The notes beneath the pieces are model-generated. The model was not told the origin of the DNA. It made no database searches and saw only the letters and a program-made list of their open reading frames with translations. Both the position numbers and the translations under genes were made by a program. Source: Spyradocola sp034113365 (GTDB taxonomy: Bacteria; Bacillota; Clostridia; Christensenellales; UBA1750). From it: a stretch of 13,772 bases of DNA. Positions 1 through 6,038 of the stretch are shown here, piece after piece (the stretch's first letter is position 1; every line of letters starts with the position of its first letter). Where the stretch lies: positions 1-13,772 of the forward strand of contig JAXEXP010000004.1 in NCBI GenBank assembly GCA_034113365.1, written 5' to 3'.

Positions 1-139
1 GCTGGCGTCCCATGAGCTGTCGCAGCTGCTTCTTCTCCAACCCATAGCTGGATGCGATTTCTGCATACGTCTCTCCTTGCTCATGGCGGATCCTCACCAA
101 TTCTGTCAAGCCTTCTACCTTTGTGTATCTTCTTGTCAT
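1..139 (-). CDS. N-terminal part of a helix-turn-helix protein, probably IS3-family transposase OrfA (cut by window edge)
   Basis: The reading frame starts at the ATG at 139-137 and runs off the left edge after 46 codons, so only the N-terminus is visible. It begins MTRRYTKVEGLTELVRIRHE and continues with YAEIASSYGLEKKQLRQLM, a helix-turn-helix pattern (residues about 25-43) with basic flanks. Short N-terminal helices of this kind are typical of the OrfA DNA-binding subunit of IS3-family elements, where it recognises the element ends, but other small regulators share the fold. A strong AGGAGG lies 8 bases before the ATG and sits inside a hairpin, as described separately. Base composition is lower in GC than the neighbouring genes, which fits a mobile origin. 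The catalytic OrfB, if present, would lie outside the window. The assignment to IS3 is inference; the partial HTH frame itself is well supported. Confidence 0.55.
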   Translation of the reverse strand, partial: MTRRYTKVEGLTELVRIRHEQGETYAEIASSYGLEKKQLRQLMGRQ

Positions 140-143
140 GCAA

Positions 144-183
144 AAACCTCCTGTCGTAGTTTCTATTCTACAACAGGAGGTTT
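144..183 (-). promoter_or_regulatory. Hairpin sequestering the ribosome binding site of the leftmost gene
   Basis: The arms 144-159 and 168-183 are complementary over 16 positions with an 8-base loop. The one imperfect position is C opposite A when read as + strand RNA, but G opposite U when read as minus strand RNA, so the fold is complete only in the transcript of the leftmost gene. The arm nearest the start codon contains the AGGAGG, and the ATG follows 4 bases after the arm. Read on the plus strand, the same hairpin is followed by a T-rich run (181-190), so it could also end rightward transcription. Confidence 0.6.
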
Positions 184-264
184 CTTTTTTCTATTGTCCG
201 TTATCCGGGGAACAGTCCAACTGGGAGAAGGCGGACATCCTCTTTTTTTGTGCGTCGGGGCGGC

Positions 265-335
265 GGGGGAGAAATGGCCCCCCTGCACCGTCAGAGCCGG
301 CGCAGGGGGGCCGGAGGTTTCCTCGACGGAAACCT
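265..335. repeat. Structured intergenic repeat, copy 1 (GC-rich hairpin plus GGTTTCC hairpin)
   Basis: Three parts occur in order. CGGGGGAGAAAT lies at 264-275. A GC-rich hairpin has arms 276-286 and 302-312 (11 perfect pairs) with a short inner CCG/CGG stem. The 19-base GGTTTCCTCGACGGAAACC lies at 316-334; it is itself a 7-pair hairpin, extended to 8 pairs here by A315-T335. The same order and the identical 19-mer recur at 4637-4713. It lies 88 bases beyond the stop codon of the minus-strand exporter gene. The remaining sequence to 422 shows a weaker hairpin at 367-398 (GATTTC/GAAATC core) and no gene. Confidence 0.75.
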
Positions 336-422
336 GAGCTTGAGTGGGGGCAGAGCGTTCCGGTGAGGGGGATTTCGAGCGAAGCCGAGAAATCTCTCAG
401 TACTCTGTCGTCGCTTGCAGCG

Positions 423-2180
423 TCAGTCGTCCTTCATCTGCATGCGGTGCAGGCGGGCGTAGATGCCGTTCTGCTCCATCAGCTGCTCGTGCGTGCCCTG
501 TTCGCGGATGCGGCCCGAGCGCAGCACATAGATGCAGTCGCAGTGGCGGATGGTGGACAGCCTGTGCGCAATGATGATGGTGGTGCAGCCCGAGGACACG
601 TTGCGCACCGACTGCTGGATGAGCTGCTCGGTGTCGGTGTCGATGGAGGCGGTCGCCTCGTCCAGAACGAACACCGCCGGATCGTGCGCGATGGCGCGGG
701 CGAAGGACAGCAGCTGGCGCTGGCCGGCCGAGAAGGTGGAGCCGCGCTCCGTCACCGGGTAGTCCATGCCGCCGGGCAGCTGCGCGATGAAGGTGTCGGC
801 ACAGGCCATGTGCAGCGCGCGGGCGATCTGCTCGTCGGTGATCTCGTGGTTGCCCAGGCGGATGTTCTCCGCGATGGAGCCCGAGAACAGGAACACATCC
901 TGCAGCACCACCGCCACGTGCCGCCGCAGCTGCTCCAGCGACAGCTCGTTGATGTCCTGACCGTCCAGTAAGATGCGGCCCTTCTGGATGGTGTAAAAGC
1001 GCGAGATCAGCGAAATGATGGTGGACTTTCCAGCGCCCGTGGTGCCCACAAAGGCCACAGACTGCCCCGGCTCAATGGTGAAGGACACGTCCTTGAGCAC
1101 CCAGTTTTCGTCGTTGTAGGCGAACCACACGTGCTGGAACTCCACGCGGCCGCGCACGTCGCGCACGGGCTTGCCGCTGACGGTGTCCTCCAGCTGGCTC
1201 TGATCGTCCAGCAGCTCGAAGATGCGGTCAGTGGATACCACCGCGGAGGAGATGGTGGTGTACTTTTCCGCAAGGTCGTTGATGGGCTCGAAGAACTGCT
1301 TGATGTAGTTGGTGAAGGCGTACAGCATGCCGATCTCCAGCGTGCCCAGGCCCACGTGGCGGCAGCCGTAGCAGACGAGGATCGCGATGCCCAGCTGATT
1401 GACCACTTCGACCAGCGGGCGCATCAGGCTGTTCATGCGCACCTGCGTGCGTGCGGCCTGGTAGTAGCCCACGTTCAGCTCGTCAAACTCGTCGTGCTTC
1501 TCCTTTTCCTTGCGGAAGATCTGCACGATGCGCATGCCGGACATGTTTTCCGCGAAGAAGCCGTTGATGCGGCCCGTGAGCGTCTTGAGCTTGACGAAGT
1601 TGCGCCGCAGCTTCTTGCGCACCAGCACCGTGATCAGCGCGATGAGCGGCACCACAGAAAACGCCACCAGTGCCAGGCGCCAGTTGATGATGAGCATCAT
1701 CGCCACAATGCCCAGCAGCATGAACACGTCCTTGAACAGGTTGACCAGCACGTCGGAGAACAGCTCGTTGAGCGTCTCGACGTCGTTGGTGGCGCGCGTG
1801 ACCAGGCGGCCGGAGGAGTAATGATCCAGCGTCTTCATGGACATGTGCTGGATGTGGTCAAACACCTTTTTGCGGATGTCCATCAGGATGGACTGGCCCA
1901 TGCGGTTGACCATCACCGCCTCGGTGACGTTGAGCGCCGAGGACATCGCCGCGCACGCCATGTAGGACAGCGCCAGCATCCACACCGCGTCAAAGCCCTG
2001 ATCGGGGCGGCCCGTGGTCAGGTAGCGGTCGATCACGATCTCCAGTATGTAGGGCTTGGCAAGCTCCGCTGCGTTGACGAGCAGCACCATCAGCAGGCAC
2101 AGCAGCAGCACCTTGAGCTGCGGCCGGAGGAAGGGCATCAGGCGGGTCAGCCCGCGCTTGTCGGCTTTGCGCTCACTCAT
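423..2180 (-). CDS. Heterodimeric ABC exporter half-transporter, subunit with the catalytic glutamate (YheH/BmrD-like)
   Basis: This is a 585-residue fused membrane and ATPase half-transporter in the size range of the family. The N-terminal half (about residues 15-310) is a six-helix exporter membrane domain. The ATPase half has Walker A GTTGAGKST (about 374-382), a Q-loop in VVLQDVFLFSGSIAENI, Walker B VFVLDEATASID (about 502) with the catalytic Glu, and the switch His in IIIAHRLSTI. Its signature is FSAGQRQ instead of LSGGQ, the deviation expected in the subunit that completes the degenerate ATP site of a heterodimer. Exporters of this class move drugs, lipids or peptides outward; the substrate cannot be read here. 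The ATG at 2180 was chosen because GGGAGGTGG precedes it; an in-frame start 15 codons upstream would lie deep inside the preceding gene. The start overlaps the previous stop by 8 bases (ATGAGTGA), implying translational coupling with its partner. Confidence 0.93.
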   Translation of the reverse strand: MSERKADKRGLTRLMPFLRPQLKVLLLCLLMVLLVNAAELAKPYILEIVIDRYLTTGRPDQGFDAVWMLALSYMACAAMSSALNVTEAVMVNRMGQSILMDIRKKVFDHIQHMSMKTLDHYSSGRLVTRATNDVETLNELFSDVLVNLFKDVFMLLGIVAMMLIINWRLALVAFSVVPLIALITVLVRKKLRRNFVKLKTLTGRINGFFAENMSGMRIVQIFRKEKEKHDEFDELNVGYYQAARTQVRMNSLMRPLVEVVNQLGIAILVCYGCRHVGLGTLEIGMLYAFTNYIKQFFEPINDLAEKYTTISSAVVSTDRIFELLDDQSQLEDTVSGKPVRDVRGRVEFQHVWFAYNDENWVLKDVSFTIEPGQSVAFVGTTGAGKSTIISLISRFYTIQKGRILLDGQDINELSLEQLRRHVAVVLQDVFLFSGSIAENIRLGNHEITDEQIARALHMACADTFIAQLPGGMDYPVTERGSTFSAGQRQLLSFARAIAHDPAVFVLDEATASIDTDTEQLIQQSVRNVSSGCTTIIIAHRLSTIRHCDCIYVLRSGRIREQGTHEQLMEQNGIYARLHRMQMKDD

Positions 2181-3915
2181 CGTCGGCCACCTCCCCGCTC
2201 TCCTGCTTGCGCGCGGTCTGGGCATAGCGCCCGCCCAGCGCCATCAGCTGCTCGTGCGTGCCGCGCTCTAAGATGCGGCCCTCTTCCAGCACGATGATCT
2301 CGTCACAGTGCATCAGCGCGCTGACGCGGTGCGCCACGATGATGCCCGAGGTGCCGCCGTCAAACACGCCCGACAGTTCCTGCCAGATGTTCTGCTCGGT
2401 CTTGGCGTCCACCGCGGACAGCGCGTCGTCCAGGATCAGCACCCTGGGCTTTTTGACCAGCGCGCGGGCGATGGAGATGCGCTGCTTCTGTCCGCCGGAC
2501 AGCGTCACGCCGCGCTCGCCCACCTCGGTTTCAAACCCGTCGGGGAATTCCATGATGGAGTCGTAGATGTCGGCCTTCTTTGCCGCCTCCATGATGTCCT
2601 CCATTGTGGCGTCCGGCGCGTAAAAGCGTATGTTTTCCGCGATGGTGGCCGAGAACAGGAAGTTGTCCTGCGGCACATAGCCGATGTCCCCGCGCAGAAT
2701 GTCCAGCGAAATGTCGTTGATGTCCACGCCGTCAAAGGACACAGCGCCCCTCGGCGAGTTGTACAGTTTGAGCAGCAGGTTGCACAGCGTGGTCTTGCCG
2801 CTGCCCGTGTGACCGAGTATGCCCAGCGTCTTGCCGGAGTCCAGCGTCACGTCGATGTGGGAAAGCGCGGGCGTCTCGCCGTCCGGGTAGGTGAAGGTCA
2901 GGTCGTCGATGCGGACGCTGCCCGACAGCGGGCCCTTGTGCAGGTTGCGCTCGGCGTCCACTACCGTGGGCTGCGTCTCAATGACCGCGGAGTAGCGCTT
3001 GAGCGAGGCCAGGCCGCGCTGCAGTATGTTGGTGACGCGCGCCACGGCCTGTACCGGATGGATGATGAGCGTCAGATACCCGTTGAAGGCCACGAAATCG
3101 CCCAGGGAGATGCTGCCCGTGCGCACCAGATGGCTGCCGTAGATCAGGCTGACGGTAAAGCTGATGCCGAATACAAAGGCCACCATGGGCACCATCACGG
3201 AGCTGACCTTGACCATGGAGACGTTGGTGTCCCGCATGTTTTCGTTGAGCGACGCAAAGCGCTCCACCTCAGGCGTCTCCTGCGCGTAGGCCTTGATGAC
3301 GCGGATGCCGGAGATGTTCTCCTGCACGCGGTCGGACACCGCCGCAAAGGCCTCCTGCACCTTGCGGAAGCGCACGCGCGTGACCGTGCCCAGCCGGAAG
3401 ATGAGCACCAGCAGCACCGGGATGGGCGCAAGGCAGGCCAGCGCCAGCCGCCAGTCCACGCCCGTGGTCATGCGGCCGATGGAGAACAGGCTGGTGAAGA
3501 TGCTCGTGCTGGCCAGCGCGATGGCGGGCCCGAAGGTCATGCGGATGGCGTTGACGTCGTTGATGGCGTAGGCCATCAGATCGCCCGTTTTCTGACGGTT
3601 GAAAAAGTCCGGCCCCAGGCTCTGCAGATGGGTGAACAGCGTGTTGCGCAGCCACATCTCCATGCGCCGCGCGTTACCGTTGATGTAGGCGCGCCAGATG
3701 GTGCGCGTGATGAAGATGCAAAGGGCCACCAGCACCATCTGCGCCATTTTGAGCAGCACAGCCCGGCCGTCGATGACGTCCTCGTACATCAGGTCCACCG
3801 CCTGGCCCAGCAGCGCCGCCGGGACCACGTCCAGCGCGGTGTTGATGATCAGAAAGAACATGCCGGGAATGTATCGCCAGCCGTCCTTCTTAAAGAATCC
3901 TTTGAGTACCCCCAA
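2173..3915 (-). CDS. Heterodimeric ABC exporter half-transporter, subunit with degenerate Walker B (YheI/BmrC-like)
   Basis: This 580-residue half-transporter is the first gene of a two-gene operon. After the membrane domain (about residues 15-300) the ATPase domain carries Walker A GHTGSGKTT (about 364-372), Q-loop YVPQDNFLFSATIAENI, a canonical LSGGQKQR signature (about 468), Walker B RVLILDDALSAVD (about 490) and switch His in IIVAHRVSAL. The catalytic Glu after Walker B is replaced by Asp (LILDD), as in TM287 and BmrC, so one of the two ATP sites of the dimer should be hydrolysis-poor. The start is a TTG at 3915-3913 preceded by AAAGGGGGAG at good spacing. An upstream in-frame TTG at 3954 has no ribosome binding site, and no ATG fits. 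A strong promoter and a palindromic operator lie just upstream. The substrate is unknown. Confidence 0.93.
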   Translation of the reverse strand: MGVLKGFFKKDGWRYIPGMFFLIINTALDVVPAALLGQAVDLMYEDVIDGRAVLLKMAQMVLVALCIFITRTIWRAYINGNARRMEMWLRNTLFTHLQSLGPDFFNRQKTGDLMAYAINDVNAIRMTFGPAIALASTSIFTSLFSIGRMTTGVDWRLALACLAPIPVLLVLIFRLGTVTRVRFRKVQEAFAAVSDRVQENISGIRVIKAYAQETPEVERFASLNENMRDTNVSMVKVSSVMVPMVAFVFGISFTVSLIYGSHLVRTGSISLGDFVAFNGYLTLIIHPVQAVARVTNILQRGLASLKRYSAVIETQPTVVDAERNLHKGPLSGSVRIDDLTFTYPDGETPALSHIDVTLDSGKTLGILGHTGSGKTTLCNLLLKLYNSPRGAVSFDGVDINDISLDILRGDIGYVPQDNFLFSATIAENIRFYAPDATMEDIMEAAKKADIYDSIMEFPDGFETEVGERGVTLSGGQKQRISIARALVKKPRVLILDDALSAVDAKTEQNIWQELSGVFDGGTSGIIVAHRVSALMHCDEIIVLEEGRILERGTHEQLMALGGRYAQTARKQESGEVADDE

Positions 3916-3960
3916 GGTCGCTCCCCCTTTTTTTCTTTTTGTAATGAAAAACAATGCTAT

Positions 3961-3974
3961 GGTAAACGATTACC
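3961..3974. promoter_or_regulatory. LacI/GalR-type palindromic operator at the exporter transcription start
   Basis: GGTAAACGATTACC is a 14-base palindrome with one mismatched pair and a central CG, the hallmark of LacI/GalR-family operators. It also resembles a CcpA cre site with two departures. It lies immediately downstream of the exporter -10 box, covering about +1 to +15, where a bound repressor would block transcription. No LacI-family gene is visible in the window. Confidence 0.5.
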
Positions 3975-3981
3975 CAAACGC

Positions 3982-4010
3982 ATTATAGCACAGTTTTCCC
4001 CCGTATGCAA
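3982..4010 (-). promoter_or_regulatory. Promoter of the heterodimeric exporter operon
   Basis: On the minus strand, TTGCAT (4010-4005) is followed after exactly 17 bases by a perfect TATAAT (3987-3982). This is a strong sigma-A type promoter. The expected start point near 3975 gives a leader of about 60 bases before the TTG start codon, A-rich just before its ribosome binding site. Confidence 0.8.
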
Positions 4011-4086
4011 TGCGCGCCTGCATAAAAATGGCTGCGGCGGATAACACTAGCGCAAACGAAAAGCCAAGCAAGGAGGCGGAAACAAT

Positions 4087-4626
4087 ATGGATTTCAGAGG
4101 ATCGCGCACCGAGGCCAACCTGATGGCGGCATTCTCGGGCGAATCGATGGCACGCAGCAAATACGACTTCTATGCGCAGACCGCGCGGAGCGAGGGACTC
4201 ATCCAGGTCGCGGAGATCTTTGAGGAGACGGCGCGCAACGAGCAGGCCCACGCCAAGCTGTGGTACCGCGCGCTGGGCCGCCTGAGCGGCACGCAGGACA
4301 ATCTGCAGGACGCACAGGCGGGCGAGCACTTCGAGTGGACGGATATGTATGCCCGCTTTGAGCGCGAGGCGCAGGACGAGGGCTTTGAGCGCATCGCTGC
4401 GCTGTTCCGGCTGGTGGGGCAGATCGAGCGCATGCACGACGAGCGCTACGGCGTGCTCATCTCCCAGCTGGAAAAGGACACGCTGCTCAAAAAGAGCAGG
4501 CCGGTCAAGTGGCTGTGCACCGTGTGCGGCCGCGTGCACGAGGGCACAGAGCCGCCGGAGTTCTGCCCTGTCTGCGGACAACCCCGCGGCGCCTTCAAGC
4601 CCATGGAGCATCTGACGGAGACCTGA
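4087..4626 (+). CDS. rbr: Rubrerythrin
   Basis: This 179-residue protein has the classic two-domain layout. It reduces hydrogen peroxide in the cytoplasm using electrons passed through its rubredoxin centre, a main oxidative stress defence of anaerobes. The four-helix diiron domain shows the ligands Glu19 (SGESMARSKY), Glu52 and His55 (ARNEQAHAKLW), Glu83, and Glu114 with His117 (IERMHDERY). The C-terminal rubredoxin domain has Cys144/Cys147 and Cys160/Cys163 (LCTVCG and FCPVCG). At the position of the mobile ligand Glu97 of the Desulfovibrio protein there is Asp86 (EWTDMY), a conservative change. AGGAGG lies 10 bases before the ATG. The gene is divergent from the exporter operon and shares a region of about 170 bases with its promoter; I could not find a convincing promoter of its own. 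It ends 11 bases before a structured repeat that separates it from a convergent gene. Confidence 0.96.
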   Translation: MDFRGSRTEANLMAAFSGESMARSKYDFYAQTARSEGLIQVAEIFEETARNEQAHAKLWYRALGRLSGTQDNLQDAQAGEHFEWTDMYARFEREAQDEGFERIAALFRLVGQIERMHDERYGVLISQLEKDTLLKKSRPVKWLCTVCGRVHEGTEPPEFCPVCGQPRGAFKPMEHLTET

Positions 4627-4636
4627 CTCGCCCCCC

Positions 4637-4713
4637 CGGGGGAAATAGTCCAACGCCCCCTGCCGCCGATGGCGGCAGGGGGCGTTGGACGTATGGTTTC
4701 CTCGACGGAAACC
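4637..4713. repeat. Structured intergenic repeat, copy 2 (20-pair hairpin plus GGTTTCC hairpin)
   Basis: CGGGGGAAAT (4637-4646) is followed by a perfect 20-pair inverted repeat (4648-4667 with 4671-4690, loop GAT), then four bases, then GGTTTCCTCGACGGAAACC (4695-4713), a 7-pair hairpin identical to the one at 316-334. The element fills the space between the convergent rubrerythrin and permease genes, starting 11 bases after one stop and ending 8 bases before the other. No T-run follows either hairpin, so it is not a textbook terminator, though a 20-pair stem could still act as a bidirectional RNA 3' end. Confidence 0.8.
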
Positions 4714-4721
4714 GGGGTCGC

Positions 4722-6038
4722 TCACTCGTTGCGTATGGCGGCAAGCGCGCTCAGGCGCATGGCCCGCTGCGACGGGTACAGACCCGCCAGCACGCCCACC
4801 AGCACCGAGAAGGCCACGCCGCCCAGCGCGAGGTAGGGCGGGATCACGGAGCGGAAGGAGTCGCCCGCGCCGTTTGCGGCAATGACGGTGTTGATGACGA
4901 AGGACAGCGCATAGCTGATGCCCAGCCCCATCGCGCCGCCGCCGAAGCCTATGATGCCGGCCTCGGTCAGGAACATCGCGCCGATCTTGCTCATCTTGCA
5001 GCCCAGCACCTTCATCACGCCGATCTCACGCGTGCGCTCGTAGATGGACATGAGCATGGTGTTGCAGATGGAGATGGCCGCCACCAGCATCGCCACGCCG
5101 CCGATGCCGCCCAGCATCAGCTGCAGCGAGCGGGAGGACTGCTGCATGCTCTCGATCATGTCCGCCATGGACCAGCAGGACAGGCCCATCTCCTCGATCT
5201 GATCCTGCACGGCGGACACGTTGTTGAAGTCGTCCACCTTCACGATCGCCGAGGGGTATTCGTCCACCTTCATGCCCGAGGAGGTGAACACCTTTTTGTA
5301 CTTTTTGAGTATGGTTTTCATGGTGTCCAGCGAGCAGTACATGTTGTAGCCGTACTCGGTACCGCCGCCCTGCGCGATGCCCACCACGCGCGCCTTGAAC
5401 TCGTACTGCCTGGGGTTGCCCTCGTCGTCCACGTTGTTGTAGTCGCTGAGCACCGCGGTGTACTTGGCGTTGAGCCAGTCCACGTCGGGCTCGGTGTCGT
5501 CCCAGCGCTGCGACTTGGGGTTGCGGAAGGAGGACTTGACGTCCTCGCCCAGTATGATCTCGATGGTGTCGCCTGCGTTTCTGGAGAAGTAGTCGCCCTC
5601 CACCAGCTTGATGCCCATGGCTTCGGCGGCGTCGGGGTTGATGGCCACCAGCGAGTAGTTGCTCTGCAGCTTGCCCGTCCAGATGCTGAGGTTCCAGATG
5701 TCCATCTTGGGCGAGGCGACGGTGACGTGATCCAGCGCGCTGATGCGGCGCATCAGCTGGTCGTCGATCTTGGTGTTCTGCATGGCGCCGGAGCCGTCCG
5801 AGGCCATCATCATGCCGCCGCCGTAGTAGGTGTTGGAGTTGATGTTGATGGTGGTCAGCTCGCCCGTCTCGGACAGCGAGTCAATGTAGCCCTGGTTGAT
5901 GCCGATGCCAAGGCTGACCATCACCACGATGGACGCGGTGCCGATCATCGCGCCCACCATGGTGAGGATGGTGCGCAGCTTGCGCCGCCACAGGTTGGTC
6001 ACCGACAGGCGAAGGATGTCAATCCATTTCATCGTCAT
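4722..6038 (-). CDS. MacB/FtsX-type ABC transporter permease
   Basis: This 438-residue permease has the MacB layout: an N-terminal membrane segment (about 22-48, after the basic LWRRKLRT), a large extracytoplasmic domain (about 50-305), then three membrane segments (about 307-329, 357-387 and 402-421). The cytoplasmic loop ERTREIGVMKVLGC and the closing PSQRAMRLSALAAIR are typical of the FtsX-like domain and should contact the ATPase. Proteins of this class act as mechanotransmitters or exporters rather than importers. The extracytoplasmic domain carries an unusual YYGGGMMM stretch (71-78). It is the last gene of a three-gene operon and overlaps the upstream gene by 20 bases. The start at 6038 is MTMKWID; the second ATG at 6032 has AGGTGG at better spacing (6 bases) and may be the real start, with no effect on the function call. 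Confidence 0.9.
   Translation of the reverse strand: MTMKWIDILRLSVTNLWRRKLRTILTMVGAMIGTASIVVMVSLGIGINQGYIDSLSETGELTTININSNTYYGGGMMMASDGSGAMQNTKIDDQLMRRISALDHVTVASPKMDIWNLSIWTGKLQSNYSLVAINPDAAEAMGIKLVEGDYFSRNAGDTIEIILGEDVKSSFRNPKSQRWDDTEPDVDWLNAKYTAVLSDYNNVDDEGNPRQYEFKARVVGIAQGGGTEYGYNMYCSLDTMKTILKKYKKVFTSSGMKVDEYPSAIVKVDDFNNVSAVQDQIEEMGLSCWSMADMIESMQQSSRSLQLMLGGIGGVAMLVAAISICNTMLMSIYERTREIGVMKVLGCKMSKIGAMFLTEAGIIGFGGGAMGLGISYALSFVINTVIAANGAGDSFRSVIPPYLALGGVAFSVLVGVLAGLYPSQRAMRLSALAAIRNE

Noticed and set aside
193..220. Possible minus-strand promoter TTGGAC-16-GACAAT for the leftmost gene
   Set aside because: Only 3 of 6 and 4 of 6 consensus matches with 16-base spacing, and the TTGGAC overlaps the repeat fragment; too weak to list.
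123..971. Plus-strand frame of 282 codons across the intergenic region into the exporter gene
   Set aside because: It is mostly antisense to the exporter ATPase domain and runs through the hairpin repeat. An AGGAGG exists at 175-180, but it is not placed for this start.
3970..4725. Minus-strand frame of 251 codons opposite rubrerythrin
   Set aside because: It covers the exporter promoter and the intergenic repeat, and rubrerythrin on the other strand has full motif support.
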